A DNA stretch of 64,000 nt from Diprion similis (GCF_021155765.1 NC_060106.1:15402031-15466030); one strand, 5' to 3'; shown: positions 12,558 through 24,564, counted from the first letter of the stretch. Notes: generated by a model from the sequence alone, not told the origin. Numbers and translations: made by a program.

Positions 12558-12900
12558 ATCTCTCCGATTTGATTTCTTTTTTAATATGTTATATTAGACT
12601 GAAAACTAAACGACACGTATTTTTTTTCATCCGCCATTAAACACTTTAAGGGGGTGAAACCATCCTCCTAAGTAATATATTTATAATAATATTTTTTGAC
12701 TAATCCAAATGGAATGTTTTCTCATAACTACAAATAAAAAGTGTAATTTTTTCAATCTAGGAAAAAAACTGACAAATCATGCCTTACTTGGAAGGGTGGT
12801 TTCACTCCCTCAAAGTGTTTGATGGCAAAAAAAAAACATACGTGTCACTTATTGCTTAGTCTACTATAACATATTACGAAAGAGATCAAATCGGAGAGGT
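12558..12900. mobile_element. foldback / MITE-like element with ~118 bp inverted arms
   Basis: The left arm (12558-12675) begins CTCTCCGATTTGAT after two bases. The right arm (12784-12900) is its imperfect reverse complement along the whole length, including the motifs AATATGTTATA, GACACGTAT, AAACACTTT and GGGTGAAACCA. About 108 bases separate the arms. There is no coding capacity, so any movement would depend on a transposase elsewhere. No clear target-site duplication is visible, so I cannot assign a superfamily. Confidence 0.8.
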
Positions 12901-13597
12901 CAACATGGGATACCTTCCTGGTCAGAAGTGACGTAACCACGTGACAGGAGTGAAAACGGATCCAGTGAATTATCAGAAGCCCGGCTTAGCTCCGAAAGTC
13001 TTCTTCGAAAATCGCTGAGCAATTGTCTCAGCTCTTGATAAACGGTTTTGGACACATGCTGGGCGGGAAGGACGTATTGGAAGAATTGGTTTCGCTGTGT
13101 GCAGACCACGAGAGTCATCTTTGTAAGTGATATATAATCCATCCTAGACTGGATACGAAAGTATCGATTCTAGGACTCGGACGACACGTTTAGGAGATAC
13201 GCGATGTACAAAGTCGACTGTTCGCGGTATGCGTGATGAAACACGAACGTCCTGCAGTCAAGGATCTTCTGGAAGATCGTGTCTACCTGTCGGTATGTCC
13301 GTGACCCGAAAGACCGTGGCATCAGATTAACAGGATGAATCTAACTTTCGTCGTAACAATTTTTAGTCGGGCATCATTTGATTATCGGCGCAAGTCGCTG
13401 TGTTAGCTCAACAATTAATACATCCTGCCGATTTCTCAGATTATCTTCGTTGGTAGCCTCTTTTTCTTCTTTCGCAATGCAACGAGGCGAGTATATGTAC
13501 AGGTATGCATCTGCAATGCCGACACAACGGTTGTGAAATTCATACATTATCTCCCGGTCAACGGAGAAGATTCACGGCGATTCGATGTAGGTGTAAC

Positions 13598-13622
13598 GAG
13601 GTGTGTGCGTGTGTGTGTGTGT
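13598..13622. repeat. (GT)n microsatellite
   Basis: GT dinucleotides with one interruption over about 25 bases. Confidence 0.85.
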
Positions 13623-16600
13623 GGCTGCGAATGTGCTCAAAAGTCGAAACGGTACCCAATAATGCACATGATACATAATATCTGCTGACTTTGAAACGGA
13701 ATAACTTTCACCGCATTCTTAAAAAAAAATTTCATGCTAAATAGCCGAGTATTATACGCGTGTACAAGTCGCAAAACGGAACATGAATCTGCACGCTTCC
13801 TAACTTAGCCGTAACATCTCTCGCTTCGTCCGCTTTCCAATCTGGCAATTGAACCATCGACGACAGGTGGAGTTCGTTGTTCCCCGAACTGGAGCGACTC
13901 TTGAATTTTAATTGATTCTACATTCCGGTATAACCGTGTGGGCAGTTACGTCGCGTTGACCATGACCCGAGCACTTTATATATAGGTATGTATGTATATA
14001 TACATGTATAATACTTGTATAGAAATTCGATCTTACACGCACGTGCAAAGCTTTTGCAAAGCTATCTCAATTCTGATCGGTTTTCGCTTCATTCATTCAC
14101 TCTAACTCGAATTTGAAACGTCGAACGGTGTGCGATTGATCACTCTGTCCCGTCAAGTTTTCGAAATAGCATCGTCTTTGCGGCGGCGTGAAGATTATAA
14201 TTTGCGTCTCATTTAGGTGCCGTTGTTGGATGACAAATGGATAATTATTTTAGGCGATGCGAAAACATGAGTCAAGACAACGTCAATAAATTAATTATAA
14301 TTTCGTAATCAGCTGCCAATGTATGTATTCGGGTTTATCCTCTGTTTATTACACACAACGACTAAACTGGCTATAATATGGTTAACAAGTGGCTGCCCTC
14401 GGAGAAAATTTTCACTTATAGGTACGCAATCAAAGTATGATACTTACACAGGTATTACGTCGGTCCTATATTACACTCGGTTATATTCATGTCGGATGAT
14501 TTCAAAGCTATACGTGTGGCTGTAATTAAAGTACGATTAATTGCGACGATGAGGGCTCGATCTTTAACATCTCGATTCTTGTGTATGCCTTACCTAATTA
14601 CAAAGGTAACTGAACTTCGTTCGCCGATCTATTCTTGCTTAGAGCTGCACGAGCTGTGCAGTTGTGGTGTATCGTTACACCGCATCTATTCTAAAGCATC
14701 CTTCGAATGCATTCGGCTACTGCGCAATGCAGAAAATAATTGCAGAGGAAACGAAGAGGAAAGGTTCGAAGTTGGTGGTCGACTTCCTTAAGACTAAAGC
14801 AACGACTCCGGTAACCAAATTCGTGAAATCGCCGTTTTTGGCAATTGTAATGGGTGTCGGTCACACGCGGGTTTCGCACTTTTTCTCCATGCTCATTTCA
14901 TAAGCGCTAATTTATGCTGAAGCGAACGAGATCATTATCAAAGAATTCTAGAGAGATCACGCACGCGTTGTGCAGGTTTGTCATATATTTGTTCATTTAT
15001 TCTTGTTTCATTTTACTCGTTTGACGTCTTGAAAAATGCGAGCAAACTTTCACCCTGGTTTCGTTTCACTGCCGATGTCAACCGACAAATTGGGTGGCCG
15101 GATCGGCGTGTAACAACTTCATTCGACGATTGTGCGTGAAAATTGTTATCGCACAAGCCGAAAACTGCAACCGCGTTATTTGATGGTTGAATTTATAAGT
15201 TACACGGCGTTGGTATCACTGTCGGAATTTATCAGTTACGACAATCGGTGTTTCGTAACGAGAAGCAATTCGTTACTTTCAGCAGATACACGATTATCCA
15301 CGGCTCTGATGCGCGACTGGTATAATCTGCGGTTTTTTCTCTTTTGTTATCTTCTTTTTTTCCGATTCTTCTATTCTCTATTTTTGCCGATGACCTTTCG
15401 TTTCGCGGTACCGCGTACATTCTACCTTCGTAATTCGTGGGAAACGTGGAAAGAGGTACCAACCGTCGGTTCCGAATTCCTGTAAGACCATTCGAGAGAA
15501 AAAAAAATGCACACACGCTATTTCAACAAATTCAAAAACTGCGAAAATCCGACAATAAATCTTTCTACCATGAAGTTTATATTCCGCGAACGATCTTACG
15601 AAATACGGTACTTAAGCCCACCTATCCACAGGGATCAGATATTATCGTTACATAAAAATTAGCCATTATACCAGTCGTACGCATATTGCTTGCTCGAGCG
15701 AATGATTCCGAAGCGCAAGCAGAAGCGCACCGACAAAAGCCGAAAATTTTTCAATTTCTTTTTTCTTTCACCCCGTGTTTTATTCCAAAGACAACGATAA
15801 TCGCCCGGATAAGACGTCGATTTACATCATGTGTCCGCAACAGCTCGCATTAACCGACGGCGCAGAAGACACTCCTTTCATCTTCCATGCCCAGGTCACA
15901 GCGTCATCATCTTTTGTCTTGCATCACTTGTCCGTATGCGTAACATTATACGAGAAACGACGAATTGCTGTCTCCTGGTGAAGCGCCCTGAACAGAAATC
16001 GCGCACCGAAGCAATTTGTCAAACGCAAACCATGGTGTACGTACAGCGAGTCCCCTCGAAACGACTTCCCTCACTTTTACCAAATTGTCTTCTTTCCCTT
16101 TTTTTTTTCTTCTTTTTGTCTTTCTTCTTCTCAGCGCAACGACCAAATAGACGCGTGACGTCATCGCCCGAGGTACCTATCGAGCTGCTCTCACAACAGG
16201 AAGATAAAATATCACTTCCGTACTTCTGGTTGCAGGAATTCGAGAGTCGTTCGCTTCCGTAAGACCCCGTTGTCGTCAACCCCAAGGGGTGGCGTTTAGC
16301 CCTGACAGAGGCCGTGTGAAAGTGGCTATGGAATCTGGCCAACGACAGAAGGCTACGCAACTCTATCGTTATTTCGCATTTCTGGCGTTTGAGCAACCCG
16401 TTGAAGGATCATGAGAAGAGTCGTGAAAAAATGTTCACAGCTGATGGTTGCAACCTCGATCCCAGAGGCGGTACCAACGCTCGTATGCCCGCACGGTGTT
16501 ACATGAGAAACGAGCGAGGTTCTCTATGCTCGCCAAATCGTTTAACCCAGATCAAACAGCGTCTCGATAGACGCCAAAAATCGACTCGTCATCGCGTCGA

Positions 16601-17816
16601 TCCTCTATCAAGTTGCGGGAACAGGCCTCGGCAGATCAACTGATCGAATTCTGGATCTCTATTTCAGGTGTGCAAACGAGTATGCTGTAAGGTATACAGC
16701 TTCTGCATACGCGTGAACAATGGACTATGGGGGCATCGTGTATTGGGCCTTGACTTAATTATCACGCGCGAAGGAACACCGTAGGTGTGGTACAAGCATG
16801 ACCTACGTTATACGGCGTATAATCTACTCGGGCGTTATTTCATCACCACGTGGCACTGCGGCGATGCTTGTTTTAACGACAAGCGTTAAAGCGTTTTCGG
16901 AAATGCGCGGCGAGAGTTTGCGGGACGGTGAAATTTCGGGATAACACCCACGCGAGCCGTCCTGACGGCATCTTGGGAGTGGTGATAAAAGAATGGAGAG
17001 TGAAGTCTGTTGAAAAAAAATCTTTTTTAGGATGACGAATTATCGACCTTTCCTCTACCGGCCGACCGACGACTTTCTTCTCACTCCGATGAAGAAGAAG
17101 GTTAAAAAGAATCTTGACGCGAGCTCGCGAGTCTGGAAGCCCTGCAGTAAACCGAGCTCAACAATGACGTGGGTTTTGTAATGTAAGAAGGCGAAGCGGT
17201 CTTGCCGCACCCGGCAATTACGGACATATCAGCTACCGCAGATTCAAATGGAAGATGAACACTCGATTATACGGGCAGCTGTCGTTAACTATCGTTAGAA
17301 ACGATCTCCGCTGGGCCTTGTTGAACGACTAGTAGTACATCAGACGCCTCCGACACCCTCGTTACTACCATAGAAAATAACACTATAAGTAATGAAATAT
17401 AACAATAGGAAGAAGAATAGAACTCGAGACGCGCACCAGACACCGTCCATCGTCCGCCTTAAAATTCTCCTTTGAAATTCCCGTCACATAACTTATTCTT
17501 CGTACATCCCGCGAGCCATCGGCCCTGATAAATCTCCGTTGAGCCATACGCGAGTGGGCATAATCTGCGGGAGGCAAAGAGGGGCCGAAAATATATCCCC
17601 AGCGAGGAAGACGGGCAAATCTTCGGTAGCCGACGGAGGGGGGGCGGGATCGGAGGATGAAGCATTAGGAGCTTCAGGTGCCGACCTTTGGCTGGGTCGG
17701 GCCTGACCTCAGTTTGAGGCCCCGGCCTGGGACCCGGAGTAGCCGTGGTGGTGGGTCCGCGAATCGCTCGTTGCTGGCCCACGGGGTCCATGGAGAGGGG
17801 GTGGGGGCTGGTCTCG

Positions 17817-17835
17817 GTGTGTGTGTGTGTGTGTG
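17817..17835. repeat. (GT)n in the CPR-3 promoter
   Basis: Uninterrupted GT dinucleotides about 50 bases upstream of the CPR-3 TATA box, inside a GC-rich stretch. Confidence 0.9.
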
Positions 17836-17884
17836 GTTCTGGTACCACCTCGCTCCTTAAGATCCGCGACTCTGGCGGTGCGGA

Positions 17885-17923
17885 TATATAAAGCGCAGGG
17901 CGCACTGTGATCATCAAGTCAGT
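17885..17923 (+). promoter_or_regulatory. core promoter of CPR-3
   Basis: TATATAAA lies at 17885-17892. Two initiator-like sites follow, TCATC (A at 17913) and TCAGT (A at 17921), 28 and 36 bases after the first T. The leader would be about 45-50 nt. The first spacing fits a TATA promoter better; the second has the better initiator sequence. Confidence 0.75.
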
Positions 17924-17964
17924 GCAGTCTGCGACTCCCACAAGACGAACCAAATTTTCTCACC

Positions 17965-19398
17965 ATGAACCGATTGGTAAGTAAAGTGCGAAAAACACGA
18001 CGAATCGATACGCGGCTCCTTGCTCGAGACAGTTACCGGATATAACTAAAAGTCAGCTGCGACGTGACAGTCGTGAAACTTTCGTGGATTATATTAATTC
18101 TATCATTTTGATCGGGAAATTTCTATATTCGAAAATTTCACAGACGATTTGAAAGTTGGTGAATATTCATCGCTGGTCGTCGAGATCTTTGCTTTTCTTT
18201 TTTCTACTATTTTATATCACAACAACAAGTACTTCTTGATCACCATTATAAGTTTTTATGAGAAACGATTCTGTAAACGGTCGGTTATAGTGAACGCGTG
18301 TTAACTTTACTGCGGCAAAGTGCTTACGATCAAATTGCTTATAACGTACTCGTGCCTGTAATAAAATTTATCGATTTCAACCGTGCATAAACTCGGAGGA
18401 TGCGATGGGATTTTTGTAAGGAGAACCATTACGCTGTTTGTACATTAAAAACGATTCCGCACGCTGTGTGGTGGGAAATTTGTTGGTACGTGTGTTGGGA
18501 CCGCTAAATAATCGGCTTAGATCCCGCGGTTACGAAACAAACGGACCGCAACACGCGCAACTTGCCTTCATATCACTGTCCGCTAATTAAGAAGAAAGAG
18601 CCTCGTTATGCGAATGTACCGTTTCGCAACTCGTCGAGCAGGAAGTCAATTTCACGGGACTATAACTTCTTCTTCAAAGATCGCGTCATTCTCGCGAATG
18701 ATAATGACGTCTGTCCTCCAACTCCCAGAAATCTCTGCTAAAGCGGGACACTTTAGACTGATCAATTCGACCTGAAAGAACGAAAGTCCAGTGAATTTTT
18801 ACTCGCGTTTATCGCGGAGACCACCAATCAAGTATCGCGACTTTCGGTCTTCGCCGAGAGGAAGAGTTTTCAAGCCGAGTTACAATTCCCCCGAAAGTGG
18901 GACAAGCGTCCCACGGAGTGAGCGAGCTGGGTGGCCTCCGAACTTTCCAGGACTCGAATCGCGGTGGGAATAACTCCGTTCATCTTCTTTCAGATCGTAG
19001 GTCTCTTCGCCTTGGCGACCGTCGCCCTGGCCGCTCCTCTGGACAACACAACTCCAGTCCCAATCCTCCAGCAGGCACAGGACGGTCCGAACCCCGATGG
19101 ATCTTACAGCTGGAGCTACGAGACCGGAAACGGAATCCAGGCCCAGGAGCAAGGCCAGCTGGTGAATGTGGGAACCGACAAGGAAGGCATGGCCGTGCAG
19201 GGAGGCTACAGCTACACCGGAGAAGACGGCGTGCCGGTTCAACTCACGTACATCGCCGACGAGAATGGATTCCAGCCCCAGGGTGCCCATCTCCCGACCC
19301 CACCCCCAATCCCCCAAGAGATCCTCGAGGCTCTCGCGTACATAGCGGCTCACCCTGAGGAAAATGACATCGACGCACCCAAGCAGCCGTACAACTAA
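17965..19398 (+). CDS. CPR-3: RR-1 cuticular protein, 138 aa, two exons
   Basis: Exon 1 is 17965-17976 (MNRL, donor GTAAGTA at 17977). Exon 2 is 18994-19398 after TTCTTTCAG; phase 0, intron 1017 bp. Residues 1-18 are the signal peptide (hydrophobic [14 protein letters not shown], cut before PLD). The [18 protein letters not shown] entry to the RR-1 domain starts at about residue 35, and the core at 74-101 has the full consensus, ending in [32 protein letters not shown] and a short tail ([10 protein letters not shown]) follow. It is colinear with CPR-2 and differs mainly in the linker and in the 8-residue longer tail. Codons are GC-rich compared with the flanking DNA, which also creates long spurious frames on the opposite strand. 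Likely a secreted structural protein of chitinous procuticle. Confidence 0.95.
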
Positions 19399-19678
19399 GG
19401 ATACACTCCGCAGCCATCGGCCTACCCTGCAATCCATCCAGTATCCTAACGTCGCTCAGAGGAGGGAGAATAACCGAGCGAGCCGTCAGATGCGTGGCTT
19501 AGAAGCGGAATAGTTGTGCGGTTTTTCCTCCGATCGAAGGTAAACTTTGATCCCAGGAAAAGATGTTTACCGTGTCTCACGGCTGGCTTGCCTTCACAGT
19601 AACCCTCCTCCCGTCTCCACAATACTCGCTGTATGATTATTATTATTACACATGATAATAATATAGTTAAATAATTAT

Positions 19679-19697
19679 TATATATATATATATATAT
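19679..19697. repeat. (TA)n in the CPR-3 3' UTR
   Basis: A TA dinucleotide run between the stop codon and the polyadenylation signal of CPR-3. Confidence 0.85.
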
Positions 19698-19758
19698 TGT
19701 ATAATGTATATTATAAACATTTTTTTCTACGCAAAGAACATAAAAATCATTCCGTGTA

Positions 19759-19764
19759 AATAAA
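19759..19764 (+). terminator. polyadenylation signal of CPR-3
   Basis: AATAAA about 360 bases past the stop in a very AT-rich stretch. Other A-rich variants nearby could also serve. Confidence 0.6.
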
Positions 19765-19840
19765 TTATTATTTTAAAACAACTATAGATACCAGAAATCT
19801 GTCGCGTTTTTTGATGCCTTGTAACACAGGTACCTGTCTA

Positions 19841-19868
19841 ATACATACATACATACATACATACATAT
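19841..19868. repeat. (ACAT)n microsatellite
   Basis: Tetranucleotide array with about seven copies just downstream of CPR-3. Confidence 0.9.
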
Positions 19869-21336
19869 AACCGTCGGATTAATTGAGTTGGTTGAAAAAC
19901 ATCATTGCAGAATGATAAATTGATTACAAGACTTGTCTCGCGGTTAATTGCAGCTTAAGCCGATGCCTCATTAACTCGAAACGCTTTAGATACTGCAGAT
20001 GCGGATAAGGTACCACTTGTCGTCTACCATGCGCGTACGAGTTAATTAGTTATGAGTAAAAGTGTCTAACGAAGTAACGAAAAATTAGAGAGATCCATTT
20101 TCGAGAAAGCCGACACGGGGCTTGGCCCCGAGTAAAAGTAAAATCATGAATCAATGTGCGGTGGAGTCTTGGAGGGGTCTGCGCGGCGTCTCAAACGTGC
20201 ATACGTAATTTGTTATACCTACGTAATCCAGACCGAAATTCGCCGGGGATAAACGAACGGTTAAATCAGAGATAAAACAAACATCCAGTAGTATGATCGG
20301 TAGCATCAAACTTGATCAGTGGATCATTAACGCGTGTCGCGCGCGACGAGAAAGTTTATAAAAACTACGAGATAGCTACTTGAGGAATGTTATGTTATAA
20401 AAAACTCAAGCGGTTGTTGTATCCAGGTCCATCCGCCATCCATTCATCTCAATGATGCTCATGCATGATAATCAGCGCCGATCAGCACCGATGAATATTC
20501 ATTAGCTATGCCCAACGATTTTTGAACGGCTTTGCCGCACCGTCGGCGAGTCTATGGACCAATATGAACCATGTGCACAACCGCTTCAATAACCCTCCGC
20601 AAACGATACGACGTTTTAATTCCACAACGTTAAAGCCGCAGTACCTAGAAGCCGCCTCTGCCACTTGAGCAGGTACCACTCCGAGGACCCAATCGGCTCG
20701 ATAGTATCCACCAGAAGCTCACTTCTGTGCTCAAGTCTTCGTGATGACTCTCCGGAAGTCAAGTGGGCGTCTGACACTTCAAACGCGTCATTTGCCTTGG
20801 TAAAATTCATCCACGATGAGTCTCCTGGGAAGTGGAAAGTCGGAATGACGATCATGCAGAGTTTCGGAGACCGTAATACTTCAGGATCACGCAGATTTCT
20901 CATTTCTCATTGCCAGAATGAACTCTGAAATCTGAACTGCTACACCACGTTGAACTCAAAGTCTTCGACCAGATGACCACATTGATCCTAGGAGGAAGAG
21001 CCAACGAAGACCGTCAGTGAGGGAGGGGTAAGTTGGAACGAAAATAATTGAAAGAGATGAAGTCGAGGAATTAACGCATCATCGAGTCCAGAAGTCATAA
21101 GATCAAATTTTCTCCTATCGCATCCTAGATTCATCCAAATTCATATTCTTTCGAGAGACGAGCGTTAGATTGATATTTACCTAAATTAACTTTCCCCTGT
21201 ATGAATATTCTCTGTCTAGCCATGGAAGCGGAAGAATTATTATTATTTGGAATATGCATGTAGCTTTAGGGCGTGTTTGTCGCGTTTATCCATACGCGAA
21301 GCCCCGGTGATGGATGATAAATTTACACCTGAATGA

Positions 21337-21337
<1 letters not shown>

Positions 21338-21383
<46 letters not shown>
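21338..21383. repeat. (AAT)n microsatellite
   Basis: About 15 uninterrupted AAT copies, the longest trinucleotide array in the window. Confidence 0.95.
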
Positions 21384-21384
<1 letters not shown>

Positions 21385-23053
21385 CGTTTATTCATGTCCA
21401 TGGTAATGTTGGACAACAGTTATAAAGCAGCAATTTGCGTTTCGCCGACGGTCTGATCCAATATAATCTCAAAAAGTCGAGTTTATAAACACGTTTGCGC
21501 AACTCCACTGTACTTTGCCAGCCATACGGTAGCTCGGAAAATGACAGCTCGCTTGATTTGCATAGCGTATGCGTATGTTTCAAATCCTTCATTGATTTCC
21601 AAGCCGTAGAAGCGCATTTGGCACTTCTTGACAAACCACCCGGCCCCGATTCTTTGTGTCCACACATGAATCCTCATTCATCCTAAAATGAATTATTCTT
21701 TTTACTCTGCAAAGGCCGGCAGGTCTCTTCGATAATTCCAAATGGTTATTGGTTAGAGGTGAGAGGAGAGAAGAGCTGTGGCGTTTATGTGAATGGGACG
21801 ATTAACCACGCGTTTCAATTAGTCAACCGGACCAGCGTGCGAATTTTTGGGCATCGCTATTTCTGAACACGGGGACACGTGTTCAAATCAAACAAACCAT
21901 CATCCGTGTAATTTGCATTCGATGTATCATTGTTGTTATTATTCTCTGGTGAATCGAGTGCCGTCACACGAAGTACGTGACATTCTCGCACGCAAAGAAG
22001 GCCGCGAGCTAACTTCGGCAAACTTATTTCTAACACCAGACACGTCCGTCGTGTCTTTGGTTCCGAGTCGTGTAACCCTACGGTTCCATGTATACACCGA
22101 CGATTTACAACCATTCAATGATACGGAATAAAATATTTTCCCTCCCGTGGGAATATCCCCAAACCTTATTCATATTGTCCGTGTATAATTCACTACCAAT
22201 TCTGCTACTCGGCGATAGGCTATTCCATACTTGGATTTGGACTGGGAAGACTTAGTGAAGGGCTTTATGAGATCTTACAATTTATTTCTTCTGCAGTAAT
22301 ACCCCAGGGATTACTGGACTTAGGAACTGATTTATTCTGCGGTCTTAAGACAGCAGCAGGTGCAGCGTTCGTTGGGCTAGGCTCAAACGTGCGGAAATAG
22401 ACACGCCACTTTTGGCAGATTTATCGGAGCCAAAATCGCCGTGTTATATCCTCTGGCCGGGAATCTCCGCTTTTCTAATTTCAGCCTACGAACTTTGTCA
22501 GAAGCGTTGAAGAAAAACCCAAAACTCTTCAGGCACTTGCGCTTGGAATCACCCGTTTGAAATTACTTCGTCGGTTGGCCAAACACGTTAAAACGAATTC
22601 CGTAAAAAAAACTGCAATCTCCGGTTGACTCACGGGATTCCAAGTCGCGAAACCCGTTTGGCCATTTAAGAAAGAATTCGACATCCGTCGGGATCCGCTT
22701 CCTCCTGAAACGGACAGCTGGATATCCGATGATGTAAGAAAAGCGTAATAGTCTTCAAAAGCTTTCGATCATTCTACCTCAGCTTTACAATTAGAAGCAA
22801 TTTAGGGTGTGTGCCTTTAAGGGAATTTAACTTTCCGCCTAGTGATTTGTAATTCTCATTGACAGGAGTCTTTAATGTTCTAACCCAATACTGCATTCAA
22901 GTGACATTATCAGCCTAACGATGAAAGCATGTATTTTTAGTTAAAAAAATAACCAAACATGCAGAATTTTTCACAGAATCCAGTTAGGCTATTGCGAATC
23001 GTGGATAGGACAAGAGGGTTCAAAAAACATGACGAGGGTTTGAAAAAGCAGTT

Positions 23054-23059
23054 TTTATT
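23054..23059 (-). terminator. polyadenylation signal of CPR-4, close to the stop
   Basis: The plus strand reads TTTATT, giving AATAAA on the minus strand only 11 bases after the CPR-4 stop codon (TAA at 23073-23071). This implies a 3' UTR of a few tens of bases, much shorter than in CPR-2 or CPR-3. Confidence 0.65.
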
Positions 23060-23070
23060 ACAGTCAATCG

Positions 23071-24404
23071 TTAGTATTTCTTAGTCTGCTGGTTTCGCGT
23101 TTGTTGATTAAACAGTGTCGTTTCCGGCCTGAGTCTGGGGGGCGGTTTGGTCGGTTCTTCCTCTTCCGGAAGTTCCGTGGTTGACGGCTGCTTGGCGATC
23201 CACTCAAGCGCCCTCTGTATCGCGATGGGAATCGGGGGTGGCGTTGGAAGATGAGCCCCGGCGACTTGGGTGCCAAATTCGTCGGCGGTCCAGCTCAATG
23301 AGATCGGGGTACCATCGGGTGCGTTGTACTGTACAGAGCCCTGGATCAATTGGGTCTCGTCCGATGTTCCGGCGTATTTCCGGCTCCCGACTTCCTTCTG
23401 CAAGATTCCACCCTCCGTCTCATAGGCGAACGAATAGTGCCCTTTATTATCACCAAGATTGTGCTCTACGGAAACCGCTTTCTCCGGCTCCCGGAAGTAC
23501 TCCTGACTCGATGTGAATCCGGCGCTGAAGGCCAACAACTGGAAGAAAAATCGTAAGCAAAAAATGAATCGAATTGTTATGATTTAATATGGGAAGAACT
23601 GATTCTGAGGTATTGTACTGTTTTGGGAACATACATTCTTGAGTACCTTGGTTTCGTAATTCACGAAGTTATGAGAGATAATTATTATTTTCTAATCACT
23701 TGTTGAATGTCAAGATTTCCTCCGGCAAAACTGTGACACAGATTCAAATTTAATTTAGCTTCAACGCCGTTTTGCCCGCAGCAAAAATGGTCATTTACTT
23801 ATGCAGAGTATGTGGTAATTCAAAATGAGTTAATATATCATGTTTCATAATATTTTTTATTTCTTTGTCTCTCGTGGGTGTTCCCTTTTTTAATTACTAT
23901 CATCAGCCTTACAGATCCCATGAATTCATATGGACGGATGCTACTACAGCGGTTGTTAACCACTGCAGACCTGCAAGGCCATCCTTAGGCAGGTTGTAAA
24001 AGAAAGTTGCACTCTTACTGCACAATGGATGCAAAGTCAGAAGTCATCAATTAACGAGCTCTGCGATTCACACCTGTATCGACACGCTGTGCGATTTTAA
24101 GTAAAAAATTAAACAATATTCTCGCACCTCCTCCCTTTATTCGTCTTGTACGACCATCGGATACAATAATCTCTGCCAATTGCTTGTCACGTAAGGTACG
24201 TTAACGAATTTAGCGTTGCAATTGAATGAGACCGAAATGAAAATTGCGCCAGAGGGGCTGAGGAGAGAAGAGGAGGTAAAAGACACACGGCGATCAGGTG
24301 CGAAGGGGAATGGAAGGGGGCAGATGGGCTGAGACTGGGTCACCCATGAAGAACGAGAGTCCCGCTTCGAGCGGCCCCGATGCACTCACCAGGAGGACGC
24401 GCAT
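23071..24404 (-). CDS. CPR-4: divergent RR-1 cuticular protein with long tail, 160 aa, two exons
   Basis: Exon 1 is 24404-24390 (MRVLL, donor GTGAGTGCA). Exon 2 is 23538-23071 after TTCTTCCAG; phase 0, intron 851 bp. Residues 1-16 form the signal peptide. A charged linker leads to GHYSFAYETEGGI (about 38-50), the canonical start of the extended R&R domain. The core (72-99) keeps G-x7-DG but has W88 in place of F/Y. Where the family has the GF/GY pair it reads DEFGTQ, so the final aromatic is missing or displaced by one residue. [11 protein letters not shown] and ALEWIAKQP then match CPR-3 and CPR-2. The tail, about residues 123-160, is unlike the siblings: an acidic EEEE patch, then Pro/Arg, then Gln/Asn/Lys-rich to the end. 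It is still clearly RR-1; the changed aromatic residues may alter chitin binding. Confidence 0.93.
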
Positions 24405-24564
24405 GCTGTACATTATATCTTGCCAAATGAGGTGCGGACGAAGCGGTTATCGACAGAAGACGAAGCACATGCGGCACGTTTAGCAGAATGCCCGGGGATC
24501 AGTCCGATGGTCTCTGGAGTGGAGATGGCGACTAACTATTTGCCGGTTGGGGGCCGAGTCTGCC

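Larger units (their letters stand above)
12901..17884. other. divergent intergenic region CPR-2/CPR-3, right part
   Basis: About 5 kb upstream of CPR-3. It contains a GT microsatellite (13598-13622) and short reading frames with no recognisable domain. The last 300 bases become GC-rich and carry a second GT run, so they look like a proximal promoter. I see no gene. Confidence 0.5.
19765..23053. other. convergent intergenic region CPR-3/CPR-4
   Basis: About 3.3 kb between the 3' ends of CPR-3 and CPR-4. It contains an ACAT array (19841-19868), a long AAT array (21338-21383) and short frames without known domains. Two are noted: an ATG-started 64-codon frame on the minus strand (21483-21677), and overlapping open frames on both strands at 20616-20928. 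Neither is supported as a gene. Confidence 0.5.

Noticed and set aside
17459-17953. 164-codon minus-strand frame across the CPR-3 promoter
   Set aside because: No ATG at its start, Pro/His/Thr-rich low complexity from the GT run and GC-rich DNA, and it overlaps the TATA box of CPR-3.
18880-19437. 185-codon open frame on the minus strand over CPR-3
   Set aside because: It is the antisense shadow of the GC-rich CPR-3 domain exon; the plus frame has the RR-1 domain, start, splice sites and poly(A) signal.
22911-22990. Possible hairpin with CAGCCTAAC and GTTAGGCT ends
   Set aside because: Only 8-base outer arms and a weak inner pairing; too little to call an element.
23181-23516. 111-codon plus-strand frame over CPR-4
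   Set aside because: Antisense shadow of the CPR-4 coding exon.
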